Below are positions 29,058 to 42,370 of a DNA stretch of 64,000 bases, in pieces. Each line of letters starts with the position of its first letter. The stretch's first letter is position 1. The notes beneath the pieces were generated by a model. That model saw only the letters and a program-made list of their open reading frames with translations. It did no database searches and was not told the DNA's origin. A program made the position numbers and the translations under genes. The stretch lies in contig NC_135243.1 of NCBI RefSeq assembly GCF_947623445.1, positions 560,501 to 624,500 of the forward strand, in the 5' to 3' direction. The stretch comes from Clavelina lepadiformis (taxonomy: Eukaryota; Chordata; Ascidiacea; Aplousobranchia; Clavelinidae).

Positions 29058-32000
29058 TTTTGATCCAATAATCCTGTCTGTTGTGATGGTGATAGCAGAT
29101 TCTGTTGTATGTATCACATCCTGCAAATACCTTGCATGTTAAAAAATTCAGATTTCTTTCTTCCATTTTTTTTGCATTGCATTGCATACAAGAATATACT
29201 GCGGTGTTTTTTAACTGTCAATAGATATTTCCGTTCATATTTTTGAGCTGCTTCTTGGAAAAAGATTACAATTTTTGATACGTGCAATCTGGTGATTTTG
29301 CTTGTTCTGTTTTCTATGTTGTAGGTATTTATCGTTCCTAGCTCGACAGAAAAATGTGTTGACGCAATCCATGAAATTCTGAAATTTACGTAAGATTTTA
29401 TAGGATTCAAATTTCTAAAAAAATGTATTTATTGTTTAATTTTTTCTTATCGTTCATTCTGTATTTCCTGCCCTCTACAAATCTTGAAATGAGCCAAAGC
29501 CAGCAGACACCAACATCATATTTATTTTACTCATCTTAGACATCGGTGGTCGACCAAGTCCTAAATTTCTTGTTTGTTTTTTCTGTGGAAGTAGTTATTT
29601 TATTTCTGGCCACTTTCTTTGGTGAGATTTGTGCGTGTTTGGAGAAAATAAAAATTTTAGACCTCGCTGAAATGTGGTCGTTGTTTCTTATTGAAGGTTA
29701 CCGCCCGTTGGCGCTAGGGAGTTAGTTTCGATGTTTGTTATACCAGACATGAGCAACGACGTGTTGCGGCGAAAAGACGAGACTTGAGGTAAACTTGTTT
29801 GAACCGGTGACGTCACACTCACAAGTAAGATTTATCGTATGTTCGGTAACAATAGCGAAAGTTTTATCTGAGTTTAAAATGTTGTAGTGGAAAAATTATC
29901 GCCCATACTTTGAAGTTTGAATCCAGCACCAATCACCCGCTAATCGTTGGACCATTTTCCGTCACCAATAGCGATGACTGTATGCAGTCGATCTCCACTA
30001 ATTACTAAATAAATGTGTACGAGAAAAACAAACCGGTCGGATGACTTTAAGTGTCTAAACTTTTCCACGGCTTAGCATTCCAATTTAAAAATGGTAATTC
30101 GATCCGAATAATTCTGAAACTTGTGGATATTTTAAACATATTCTCGCTTCTAACAGCAGAGCATTTATTTTTTTCTTAGTTCTTTTCTGTATGCAAGTTT
30201 TTTTTTCTAGTTTTATGTAAAACCAACAGGCACTTACGACATAATTTTATTTCTTGTTGTTTTATCAGAGGTGGTTGTTGTGTTTCCTGAGACGTTTATT
30301 CAGTTCTGCCTGTTTACAGCTCCGGCCGCATTTGATCGCCGTTTGTTGATGAAACTCGTCGCTAGATGACGCAAGTGAATCATATTTAGAGTTTACAACG
30401 TCTTGGCCATGTTGACAAGATTAGACGAACAGCGCCTCACTTTAAATGGACTTAACTTTGCATCGCGCTCACTCAAGCGTATTATGAGACTTTGATGACG
30501 TATTGACCGCTCCTGTAGCAAGACAAACGCTGATACAAAGACAAGCTCGCACCAAAATTAAAAATTTGAATTGAATGTCAAGATCGAAATCGATCGAGAA
30601 TTGGACGTGACTTATTCCAGACCCAAAACCGTCTTAGGAGACCCGAGGAAATCAAAAGTTTTCTGAAATGAGCTGAAACCAGCTGCTGCAAATGCGTTAC
30701 TTGTCAAGTATGTTAAACCAACCTTCTCTCGGGCGGCAAGTAGAGGCCGAACCCTCTAAATTCCACGTAGCAACGGGTCAAATTCTAACCTGCTGTGTTT
30801 ACTTAACAATATTTGCTTCAACCGTTGAATTGCTTCGTTGAAGAAATTCCTCTCTCACAAGCGCAGTGTTGAGAGTCACCACTTGTACGTCGAGCTAAAA
30901 CGAGAACAAAAACCCCAGCAAATATTTCATTACTTAGGTGTAACCGTCCTATAGCATGAGTGCGCTCATAATGGTTGGAGGCTCGACCGGAACGTTTGTA
31001 TAATAAAGTCTTTGCCACGATTTTAGCTTTTCGTTATTCTTCTCTCGTTCTTCACCTCATGACAGCAACCGCATGTGGTCGCTGCTGTGAGAATAATTGG
31101 CGCAAAGGAATGGAAACCACAGATTAATGCACAATAACAATACGAACGCTTAAGCCTCATATTATTGTGATTGATATAATTGCTGTGGAGTGGCAGGCAT
31201 ATTATTTTTGGATCTATACCACGTGTGATGTCATACTAACAAAGTTGTAGCACTCCAAGGTTCACGATACCAACAATTGCAAAACAAAACAACTGATTAG
31301 ACGTTCAGCCGAATCGTAAAACGATGGTTGCGGCTACAATTTAGCCAAACACTGTAATTTTACTGAATCGTGCTTACTACGCGGTTTACAACCATTCAAC
31401 ATCGCTCTTTCAACTAATGGTGTCGGAGTGAAAACTTCGAATGCGTAGCACAGCTCGCCATTGCCTGCTGCGCTTAATTTTAAGTTGAGATCTTCTGATC
31501 CAATCCACTGACCAGCAACTTGCAAGCTTGGCTGGTACAAATCCTCACTCCGGGTATGAACCGGATTGAACGAAGGGACAATGTGTAAACAAGACTGGAT
31601 CAGATTAATTGAATATTTAAGATATTTAAACCCATTCAAACTATCTGGGAATCGCATTAAGTTTTAACTCAATGTACAGAAACATCGCCTAGTTTTGTAG
31701 TAAAATAGCCAGCTGGTATTAGCTAGAACACCTTAGAAGTACCCAAGCTATTGAAAGACATAAACTACCGATACTTCCTGCTGTTCTTGCTTGTTAGTGT
31801 TCAGCAAGGTAAAATGAACGTGGGTTTCAAAGTAGTTCAACCTGAAGTAACTTCTGCATCGGAGGGCAATGCACTTTGCCAGGTTAACTATAGTTCATTA
31901 ATATCGCGTCACGCAATTCACAGTTCAAATATTTACCGAACAATAATTAATTTGATTATGAGTCGTAAAGTTGGCAGTGTGACGTATAATTACCTTTGTC

Positions 32001-34174
32001 CTGCAGCCGGGAAATTATTTCAATGTCATCATTTAACAAGAAACTGGGCACTCCTAGAGCTGAGTAACACTTACCAGCTCTACGACTTAAAGCCGACTCA
32101 CTTACTTTTTACTACGTGAGGTCTGGTTTCCGAACTTAATGTGAGGTGTTTCAGCCGCCAAGACGAAAACGTCGGGATGATATTACCTGTTGCAATGTTG
32201 GGCAGTAGTCAGCTTAATAATATCAAAATTGTAGTGATGCAAATTTCGTATTCGTAAACATATCGACTATTTCACATTATCACTTTCAGGTATTATTTCT
32301 ACAATCGAGACCTAGTATTGTTTTCGGTGGCAGACCCAACCTCACCAACAACTTTCCAGGCCCATACATACGCGGTATATCATTTTCACGTCACTACCGT
32401 TTGCTGTTTTTGTATCTACCTCAGTCATATGAAAGCTGTTCGGGTGCTTTTAGTGTTTACACTAACTACCGGAATGTAAACAACATTCGCATGTGGTGGC
32501 TCCAGCTTCCGTATGTGATGCATGGTGGTTCAGTTTTGTTGTTAATAGTTATTATAGGAATTTGCACATTGCTTCGACATTCTGACGGGCGCTGTATCTG
32601 CATTAAGCCATTTGTCAATTTATGACAATTACTAGAATTCTTGTTGCATAACAACGCCCACTTCAGTGACGTAACAATTGAGAATGTACTGTAGTGTTCA
32701 AAAACGAGGTCAGTGCTCGATTGATTTGAAATGAACTATAGTAACCCCGAATCGCGTGACCAGAATTCTTTTTCTCTTTCCTTCCTTTAATACGCGCGCG
32801 GTTTTGTGTACACACGAGCGCTGTCGAGCCCACCTAAAACGCCTCGCCTGTAAAGTTCAGCCAATCAGACAAGTTAAGTCGTTCTGACGTCAGGTCTGGG
32901 GTAAGTTGTCTTTATGCGAGCAAAATGGTAGCTCTATGACGTACATAGATAGAGTTCTTGTATCATCATTGTTGTTCCATTGATGTTCAATACGAAACAT
33001 TTTTGTTATCGTTCGCGCCTGTGCATTAGTCGGTTGGCTGAAACAGCTACTACACAGCATAAGATTAGGGTAGATTTATTGTTAGCCAACGTACCAGCCG
33101 TGTCAAACCCACCGCATTCCGTTCGTAAATTGGATGGTTTATTGGGTTAAACACAGATTTCAGGGTTATTTTATTACTTTGAAGCCAACTAAACAGTTAT
33201 CTCAAGTAAAACGTGTAAAATGTTGTAAGGTAACGATGTAAATTGTTGCGTAAAATTGAAGCCAACTAAACTGTTGTCTCAAGTAAAACATTCTTGATCA
33301 ATCACATCAAAGGTGATACTACTGTGACGTTTTAAAGTCGTGGCGGGTAGCTTCTTATTTGGGCCAAAAATTACGTCTAAGTAAAATTTGCTCGAATGCT
33401 AGATCAATAGTTTAACAGATTTTTTATATTTCTGTGGTAGCGTTAGTTATCGCAAATCGCCTTCGGGTTGTTGTTCAAATTTACAATTGGATATATTTAG
33501 CTAGAAAGTTGGACGTAATAAATGTTTGGGTCTGACGTCACAGCTGAACTATTTTTTGCTGAGTGTGGCGAAAGCAGCCTTGGTCATAGATGATTATGGT
33601 GCAATGTCGTATCTCTACGCGTCGTGTCTATAAAACGCTATGCCAGCAATTCCGAATTCATCCGTGTTAATTAATAAAGTCTTGTTCTTTATTCCAACGC
33701 GAAGAATTCTTATGTCAGCTTTTCTTATTAATCATAACCTACCTCATGGAGATAAGTACGCATGCATTCTGGCTCAACCACGCGCGTGTCCTGTTTATAA
33801 ACATACAGGAAATGACATCGGCCGTGCATTTTTGGACCTCATTTGAATGCATATGGTGCAGTGTTAAGTAAATGTGCATAAATTTTGACGTGTCTTTACT
33901 GAGGCGTGTGACGACACAGAGATACTTTTGTTTAATAATCATTAATTTGCTGTGCTTATGTAAATAGATGTGCATTACATTGCACAAGTTTAAATGCTGT
34001 TTGTCAGTCATTGAAATGTCAGAACCAGTTGTTTGAAAGCATGCGGTATGCAAGATGTTTTGCAGCCAGGATTCACACCGCATGCCAGTGCTATCGCAAC
34101 TTTAAGTTTTATTTTATGTAAAACAGCGCTAACTGCTGCGTTTTATTTAGATTTTTATGTTTTGATGTAAGAGA
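29058..34174. other. SEC63 3' UTR and long intergenic region
   Basis: About 5.1 kb. The first 600 bp are probably SEC63 3' UTR. The rest holds no gene I can support. A 122-codon ORF at 31751-32119 (plus) starts with a hydrophobic, signal-peptide-like stretch (YFLLFLLVSVQQG) but has no recognised similarity. TGACGTCA occurs at 29808, 32885 and 33533. Confidence 0.45.
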
Positions 34175-35836
34175 ATGGGTGTTTTACCTGAAACCAACGA
34201 GCAAGAAAAGCAGTATGGTCGCTGTAACTCGAGTACGATCTACGTTGGCGGGAAGCCAAACAGCATCTCCTTCAGCGGTTGTGGCTTTCTTGGCGTTTAC
34301 CACATTGGCGTGGCGAGCTGTCTGAAAATGCATGCGCCGACCTTGGTGAAGAATCTGGATCGAGTTTACGGTTGCTCTGCCGGTTCCATCATGGGAGCCA
34401 TGCTGCTAAGTGGCGTTTGCTTCGGCGAAGTTTGCCAACGAACGATGGCCATTGTTATGGACGCTCGATCCCGATACCTGGGTCCACTTAGCCCCGGTTT
34501 TAAACTCAACGAGACCCTGCTACGTGACATGCGCAGCGGATTACCGGCTGACGTGCACATCCGGGCCACCGGAAAGCTGTTTATCTCCCTCACGCGGTTG
34601 CACGACGGCAAGAATGTTATTGTGAGCGACTACAAATCCCGAGAAGAACTTATTGAAGTATTGATTTGCAGCTGTTTTGTCCCCTTTTACAGCGGGGTGC
34701 TCCCTCCGAAGTACAGGGGCGTGCGCTACGTCGACGGAGGTCTCTCCAATAACTTGCCAGCCGACCACGATACGATCACTGTGTCGCCCTGGTCCGGAGG
34801 AAGTGATATTTGTCCCAAGAATGACGGCTCCAACCCCCTTGACCTTAGCTTTGTCAACCAGAGCATCCAGGTGACGGCGTCGAACGTCTACCGCATCTCG
34901 ACCATGTTCTTTCCACCAAACCCCACCGTGCTGAAAGAATTTTGCGCTCAGGGCTTCCGCGAGACAGTCCAATATCTCCGCAATAACGGGCTCTTTGAGA
35001 CGGTGCATCCCCTAAAGAAGAACCTCTCCTTCTCCACCGAACTTCACGCGGTTGAGGAGCGGCGAAGACTTACTCGTAGGATGTCGTACAGCGCGCGTTT
35101 ATGTGACGTCACAGAGGCCCAGGAGAACTGTGTGTTCGACATGGATGATTCTGATGCCGACAGCGATTCGTCACAATCAAGCGACAGTGACGTCACTACG
35201 GCCGTGACGTTGCAAACCCCATTGCAAGAACGCTTCGACGAAAACGACAACGAATATGGCTCGTTAGGGTCGCAATGTATCGATGGAAAGTCCCAGAATG
35301 TTTTTACTGTCGTTCACGTGTACCCCATTGATCACGATCACGTGATCAGAGTGCAGTTCCAGCTTCCTGCCCCCATCCTACAAGCGCTCGAGACGGCTTA
35401 CGAGCAAAGCACATCAAAGTGGAAGAGGCCCCTTTATGGCGTCATTTCCGCCTGTCGTCGTTCCTTCGTCGTCCGTATCCCGTTAGAGAAGACCTACTCG
35501 ACTGCCTGCTTCCTGTTACGTCATTCTCAATCTTTCCCAAGCGATGTGAAATGGCTGGTCGAGCACTTGCGCCACCTGGTGAACAAGCTGCACAATTATT
35601 TGAAAGGTTCAGGGGAGACAGTGGTGAGAAAGTTGAAGTCGGTCAAGTTAAGAAGCGAGAGAAAACTCGGCCTCGTAGCCCACCAGATGACCCTTGTCGT
35701 CCAACTACTTACAAATACTCTTATCAGCCGGAAAATACCCTATTACTCCACCTGGCTGACCCCTGTATTGAGACAGTTGCCATGTCAACGCAGTTGCAGA
35801 GTGAAAAGCGATGAGCTGGCCATGCAGATGGTTTAG
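34175..35836 (+). CDS. Patatin-like phospholipase, ATGL/PNPLA2-like, intronless
   Basis: Predicted serine lipase of the PNPLA family (adipose triglyceride lipase group), acting on stored lipid. The 553-residue ORF has the patatin fold landmarks: oxyanion loop GCGFLG at 35-40 inside SISFSGCGFLGVYHIGVASC, nucleophile serine 68 in GCSAG (YGCSAGSIMGAM), and catalytic Asp187 in DGG (GVRYVDGGLSNNLP). Further ATGL-type blocks are SLTRLHDGKNVIVSDY, SREELIEVLICSCFVPFYSG and TITVSPWSGGSDICP. Between DGGLSNNLP and TITVSP it has only ADHD, shorter than the LYELKN-type segment of vertebrate ATGL. The C-terminal half (from about 290) is Ser/Asp-rich then basic, and matches nothing I recall closely. It is one exon, unlike vertebrate PNPLA2. 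Assignment to PNPLA2, 3 or 5 is not possible by eye. Confidence 0.9.
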   Translation: MGVLPETNEQEKQYGRCNSSTIYVGGKPNSISFSGCGFLGVYHIGVASCLKMHAPTLVKNLDRVYGCSAGSIMGAMLLSGVCFGEVCQRTMAIVMDARSRYLGPLSPGFKLNETLLRDMRSGLPADVHIRATGKLFISLTRLHDGKNVIVSDYKSREELIEVLICSCFVPFYSGVLPPKYRGVRYVDGGLSNNLPADHDTITVSPWSGGSDICPKNDGSNPLDLSFVNQSIQVTASNVYRISTMFFPPNPTVLKEFCAQGFRETVQYLRNNGLFETVHPLKKNLSFSTELHAVEERRRLTRRMSYSARLCDVTEAQENCVFDMDDSDADSDSSQSSDSDVTTAVTLQTPLQERFDENDNEYGSLGSQCIDGKSQNVFTVVHVYPIDHDHVIRVQFQLPAPILQALETAYEQSTSKWKRPLYGVISACRRSFVVRIPLEKTYSTACFLLRHSQSFPSDVKWLVEHLRHLVNKLHNYLKGSGETVVRKLKSVKLRSERKLGLVAHQMTLVVQLLTNTLISRKIPYYSTWLTPVLRQLPCQRSCRVKSDELAMQMV

Positions 35837-36893
35837 TTCGTTCGATTTTTCTCCGTTTCTACGTGCAATGATGGTACCTTCGCTTATTTTTTCCTTAATC
35901 TTCCACGTCATCATTTTTTTGGTGCCTCAAAGTTTTTACGTCATTAATGCGTCATTAATCTTGCTTTGTTACCACAATCGTTGTCATTATTTCGTAATAT
36001 TGTGATCTTACGTCAGTTGTGTTAAATCGCGCGATACCTCAAGTTATTGTTGCGGTAGAAAAGGGTTTCACTGTTTTCTCATCACGTGATACAATCTTAT
36101 TGTCACGCATCAATGCGTCAACGTTTACGTCATAATTACTTCATTTTGCTTTTTGGTGCGTGCGTTTTGATCAGTGTTATTTCTGCTTGGTGTTTCTTAT
36201 CCTTTCACCAATTCATGTTTCAATTTATGGAACGAAATAATGAAAATAATTTCTCAATAAATCTCAGTTCTCCGTATTATGGTAACAGTTCGATTAGGCG
36301 AGAGGGTGTTTCGATTGTTACGTAACAATGCCCGAAATACGAGTAGAATCGAATGCACAATTGATCAATATCAGATTTATGACGCAACGATCACTTGATA
36401 AAACCGGTGTATAGCACTTTGTATCGTCAATCTTATGCTGTGCTCATTACATAGCGCCGGGATTCAGGATTAAGAAAGAATTCTGACTGCGCTCAAAATC
36501 ATGACCGTTTTGGATTGGATTCCATCGATTGAAGTTGAGCTTCGAACTCTCCTAAAATTACTTGCAAGGTTTGAAGCAATTTGTGCTCAATTTTGAAGCT
36601 AAAAACCGTAAAGATTTTCTTCGTAGATTATTAGCAGAACACAGTGCAGATAAAGCGTCACAACCAATGCTGCAGATCACGAAAATATTTCCCGAAATCG
36701 AACGTTCACAGTGTTGCTGCAAATAATCATCTTCACACTGTTTCGAGACGACTGATCCTAATGGGGGCGTTTCATGAGCAAACAATCAAAGGTTATGAGC
36801 GAACAGAGCAAATCTTCGAACAGCTTAAACTCGGTCTAAAGTACAACTTCGTAACTCGGCCAGCGCTGGTAGATTTGAAAATGAATCCCGGTG

Positions 36894-36931
36894 CGCGCAC
36901 ACACACACACACGCACACACGCACACACGCA
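36894..36931. repeat. CA/CG microsatellite
   Basis: Run of (CA)n with interspersed CGCA units, starting GCGCGCACACAC. Confidence 0.9.
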
Positions 36932-38129
36932 AACTCATTTAGGCGCAAACGTCATTATGAATTTATTTCTCATAATTCAAAGGTTACCTTGAGAAAAAGA
37001 TCGAGTGATCCTGGCACCGCTCAATTTATTGGAAAAACTTGAATGTCATTTCTGGTCCTTTGATACTATGACGTCATGTGAAGAAACGTCTACATTGGGA
37101 TCCAATATGGCAGGATTGCAGCGTCATAATGTCATCTCATAAGCTTGTTCTATTTTCGTTGACACAAACAATAAGTTAAAAATGATGACGGAAATAGGTT
37201 AGATTTTGGTTATCATCAATCTCACTTCGTAAATGTGACAAAGTTACACAACAACGGTTGTAAATTTAGGACTAACGGTTGCTCGGCGCTAAAAAGTAAA
37301 CTAAAACTAAGTTACTCTTTGTCGCATCTTAGTGGTCAGAAAATTTGTCAATCGCACTCAAGCATGGAATGAAGGTGTAGTTATTTTTATTATTACATCA
37401 CAAATCGATCTCAATGATGTGAATTCGAAATAGTCATCCAAAAGCTTTTAACATTCAAGTATTGCAAAATACGATTTAACGCTGAAACGCAAGTCATACG
37501 CGGAGAAACTCAATCGCGTTTGAATAGAAAAGAAAAAGATATTTCAACTTTGCATTTTTTCGAATATATCTCCCTCAGCCATCAAACCATCCTTTTTGCT
37601 TGTGGGCAGAAAGTGTTTTGTCAACTTTATTTGATTTAATGTTATATAATTGTATAATGTGATGAAGTTGAAGTTGTCTGCGGGCGATGATCTTTAATAT
37701 AAACATTGATATAAATTTTGTAGCGATATAAATTTTGACAAACGGTGGAATTAATTATTATAAGCAGTGAAAATGCTTCTGTTTCTGGCGCAATTATTAT
37801 AACGGACAGTTGTAAAAAAGCTTCAGAGAGAGCTTTAGCGCCATATTGCGCCGGTTTTTAAAATATTAGACCACCGCAAGAAAACGTTTAACAACAGGGA
37901 AACATTTGCAATGTTGTGCAAAACCGACACCAAGTCACGCCAATATTAACATAAGTTGTACAACTTGTGCAACTCGCAATTAAGATTTTCTTTAATTAGA
38001 TTTTTTGTGTTTTCATCACCCGAAGATGTGATCATGTTATGTTCTTATGCCAGACTTGTTTGATGCAGATGAAGACGCAAGCCGCTTACATGGGCGGATG
38101 AGTGGTGAGCAGAATAGAATGAAGTAAAC

Positions 38130-38305
38130 CAGGGATGTCCAACCTTTTATTATAGTGGGCCGAATTTTCACTAGAAATAATTCAATGGGCCGCAGAACCT
38201 ATTAAATTTCAAGAAAAATGGGTACATGAAGTACATAGTTTTGGAGTGAAAATGACTAGCGGGCCGCACAAAAATCTCAGGCGGGCCGCAGGTTGGACAT
38301 CCCTG
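38130..38305. mobile_element. hAT-like MITE with perfect target duplication
   Basis: Perfect 16-bp terminal inverted repeats CAGGGATGTCCAACCT / AGGTTGGACATCCCTG. It is flanked by a perfect 8-bp duplication AAGTAAAC (38122-38129 and 38306-38313). The interior repeats GGGCCGCA motifs. Length 176 bp, noncoding. Confidence 0.85.
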
Positions 38306-41300
38306 AAGTAAACCATCTTGATCACAAACCTGTTGTCATACTTGGAGTAAAACGTTTATCTTGATCCACTTAATCGTGAAACTAAAACTTGAATAAAAAT
38401 ATAAATTCTGATTTCACTTTTTGTGGATTGAACTGCAACATTTAAATGACCTTTATGACGCCATAATTCCGAATATTTGATAATACAAAGGTTCATTCCG
38501 CGGGCTTTCGTGTCACAAAATCCGTTCAAACTTCGACGCGAATCCATGTGAGAACCTTCTTTAAACGGGGCAGGTGTTTCGCATGATCGTTACTCTATTA
38601 TGATGCAATAAAGCAACAAAGCGATCATATCACGTGATCGAATTTATGAGCGTTCCCAATTTACGACTCCTTATCCGCACAACGTTCCAATCGGAAAAAC
38701 ATGACCTGACAAATTCTATTAAAGCGTCACAATGTGCAACTATGAGATAATCAATATGGCGGCAATATCAACATTTATGTATATTTTTGGTTTGTTTTTG
38801 AAAACAATTTAAAAAAACGTCCGAAAACATTTGAAAATACAAAATTTTATTTGCAATTCCCTCCTACACTTTAAAAATTGACACCTATTAATGTCAATTG
38901 TCGCATAAACCTTGGTTTTGTCCGCTCAACCCGAACTCAATCGTTGTGGATTTCAAATAACTCTTCCATCACCGATCAATTGCAACGTAATAAATTAGAT
39001 TTTATGACGTAGAAACCGTAAATACCGCGTAAACGTCGTATATTTGGCGTCGGTTACCATACAATGATGTATCAGGCAGTAAAATGAAAGAGGGCAAATC
39101 GCGTTCCATCTTATCTCAGCTTTTCTGTTTTTAGAAAAGCACTTCCCGTGTAGGAGAGATAATAAAATTTTATTTGGTTGACTCTGTTCGTCCTCGTGTT
39201 CCAGGACCCCCGTAGTTGGAGTAAACATAATTTTACAATGTAAATATTTCATTTATGAGCCTCTCCGTCCAAATTTATCGAGAAATTTGTTTGTTTTTCC
39301 ATCGCTGTTTTTTAGGCCACTTTTCATAAAATCAAAACCAGCGGTATCCATGTGTAATTATGACGTCATAATCAATGGTGATGTTGTGTTTTTTATTTTT
39401 AACCAAATTAAACGAATCAAAATTTTGTACAAATTAATAAATCTCATGCTTCTTTATGACGTCATAGAGTCTCGCACGCAGATGACCATCGACATATGAC
39501 GCGATGTTTGCTCGGACAGTGGTCAGCGTCTGTGGGCAGTAAATCACGACAATCCACCGCCTTAAAAAGCGCTTTCTTCGATAGATTTCCACACAACGCC
39601 ATTTAAATCTGGATAAATTTATAACATTGTTGACGAAACAATTGTGACCTACTTGTTATTCGGTTGTGATTTTACAATAAATCTTACTCAGCCCGGGTCG
39701 AGCATGTGACTCCGCGACAAAAAAACAACTGCGCATGTTTATGGGATGTCTATGTTAAAAGGGGATCAGTGACAAAGATCAGTGTTGAAGCAGAGGAGAT
39801 TGAGGAAGAGCATCACAAGACCATGACAAGATCAACTTAGATTGCAGATAGACCTGATAGTTCGCGTTGAGAAGAGAATGAAGTTTTCCTGGCGAGTTGG
39901 ATAATAATGGGCATTGTTACGTAAGAAAATATCTGGGCATAATGATTTTTGAAGATTTCAAAAAATGCTTCGAAGGATTTTCTTTGAAAAATCAAAATAA
40001 TCAAAATGAAAACGGAGATGGTCAATTGCATAAAGGCCAGGCTGTATAGGCTAGACGTCACGCCACACTAAAACATTTCAATCTTTTTCTTAATGAGAAA
40101 TAAGGGTCAAGTCGTGATGACGTCATGTTATCTATTACGCCGCCAAGTTTGGACCAGCCGTCAGTTTTCACAACGATTCTATCTGAATGGTCGCTTCAAA
40201 GCATTGACTTAGGTATGAATACATGTGTAATTAAACTGGTAATTAAGTGCGCATCGGCAGCCGGGCAACGTGAGTGCGGCGATACAGAAGGCGTTTTAAA
40301 CATACTATAGTTGCCACCAGACATAATAATCACCAAATACGAGGCACAACTGGTTAAAAACTTTTTTTTCTGCCACGTTTGATTAACTTATTCTGGCTAA
40401 CTTCATCGGAGCGATGAGTATAAAATTGGACTTTTTCGAAAATATATAGAGTAACAATCGCTAGGCAGACAATAAAGTTCTGTTTTTCACCAATTGCGCC
40501 TCATATTTGGTGATTTCAACATGTTATGGTGATTTAAATAAAGAGTTGTACTGTAGATTGTTTTCCCACGACGCACTGACTAGGAAATATTTAGAAGTTT
40601 AGCTATCATTGCTTGCTATCGACCAGTGCTGTTGTTGGTATATTTATGATTATTAAGAACGCCAGCACCTGGCGTGTAAGATAATTCACAAATCTGGTTT
40701 AACTTCACACTATCTCAGCTAATCAAAAGACAGTCTTATAATTCTGAGTTAGACCGCGTATGTAGGGGTATAACAGGATGATGATGATTATTATTAAACG
40801 ATTTTGATTATGTCGTCTTCGGGATTAAGACAGTAAAATTAAGAAGACTCTTTCTTTGTGAAGCACACTAAATTGTGTTTACAAAATAGACTAATAGAGC
40901 ATTGAATAAGGTGGTTAATGACGTCATAATGCGTCATTTTCCTCAACAATGCAGATTAACAGATAAAAATTAGAAGTCGATTTCTCATACCTACAGAAGT
41001 AATGGAAAAACGAACGTAAAATTTTTTTCTCAACGAATTCTTTCCTAAACTCTCGGAACCCAAAATCTGTTGAAAATCAGGATCGAATTGCATCTTAGAA
41101 ATTACATGCGATGGTTCACCTGCGTCTGATCAATATCTCGAGTTTCATTAGAATTGCAAAAATGTCTGTGAATATTTCTAGACTGCATGTACAGAATGTT
41201 TGTAAGGTGGATCATCTTCTATTTTGCCTACACGAGTTTCAGCTGTTCTCAGGATGAGAATCACCAATACTCTATGCACTGTACTTTATGTGTAGTTTAT

Positions 41301-41568
41301 TTTATTCATTATTTAGATTGTTTTTTCACAATACTGTTTTATCAAGCCATAGTAATTCGTATTTTATTTCCATATAGAGTTTGAGTGAAAACTTTGGCGG
41401 CCCAGTTCGATTGTTTTTGCTGCGAAAACATTTTATTGTCATTGTTTATTTACTTTTACGTATTTTGTAACTTTTTGTAGAAAATTTTCTGAGATATATT
41501 ATTTATAGATTTAAATATTTCAATTTTAACTCGTAATTTTTTATAACATACAAAATTTTTCTAAAAAC

Positions 41569-42370
41569 ATGAAAGAAATTCTAAAACGTTCGGAAACGCC
41601 AAATGCGTCGAACAATGACTCCATTGTGACGTATAGGGAGTGGTCGTCAAAGAGAATAAATGAAAGACGAAGAAGCGCGGTGGTGGCGGGCAGCGGTAAT
41701 AAAGTAATTCTCCAAGCTCAGGTCGCTTCAGCGAGAAAGTCAAGCTTCAGTTTGGACGACGACAACGGCGCGGGATCTCGTCGCTCATCGCATTCTGGAA
41801 TAATTCTGCGAAATTCGACTTCACAAAAGAGGCAGAAAGGTAAAATATGGTTTTAGAATGTCAGCATGACGTCACTTTTAGACTGATGACGTCATTCGAA
41901 TTTTGTGACAAAAACATTTGAACTAGCTTGAGTCACAGGACGTTAAATTATATCATTTAAATATATATATTATTACGTATAGGCGTGATGTTTGTTACGA
42001 CGTAATGGTCGTCTTCGGGTAGGTTCAGATCAGATTAAGTTGTTTTCATCGGGTGTAAGTTTTGAGAAAATTACAGAATATCTGCGACTGAACAAATATT
42101 TTTCACTCATTTCTATACTCTGGTGTTGATTTCTACCCTTAACTCTATATTTATCTGTTATTTCTGCAGAAATTTGCCTTCTGTTATTGATGGCTGTTTT
42201 TTTATTCTAGAAACATAACTTTATGATCTATAATAATTATCGTCTTTTGAGAGACACTTTTAACCTACACCGATTTGTGTAAATTTTAACCAGGTCCATT
42301 AAAACGCCGGCAGCGCAACATGAAGCGAGGTGACGATAGAGTAAAGGTGGCGGTCAGGGTTCGCCCATTC
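41569..42370 (+). other. Alternative first-exon cassette A of the kinesin gene
   Basis: Exon 41569-41839 encodes a basic, Ser-rich head (begins [14 protein letters not shown]) and ends in phase 1 at a GTAAAA donor. Exon 42294-42370 continues [15 protein letters not shown] and reaches KVAVRVRPF. The second exon stops at 42370, followed by ATATCCTTT, a U12 AT-AC donor. An internal ATG in the second exon could also serve as a start. Confidence 0.75.

Larger units (their letters stand above)
35837..41568. other. Intergenic region between the lipase and kinesin genes
   Basis: About 5.7 kb. It holds a CA-type microsatellite, one hAT-like MITE and TGACGTCA at 37069, 39361, 39457, 40118 and 40919. 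A 70-codon ORF at 36113-36325 (plus) has type II membrane topology and three sequons, and could be a first exon, but no follow-on exon is recognised. Confidence 0.45.

Noticed and set aside
34541..35008. 155-codon minus-strand ORF
   Set aside because: Antisense shadow of the lipase coding sequence; no independent similarity.
36891..36940. His/Thr repeat peptide
   Set aside because: Translation of the CA microsatellite, not a gene.
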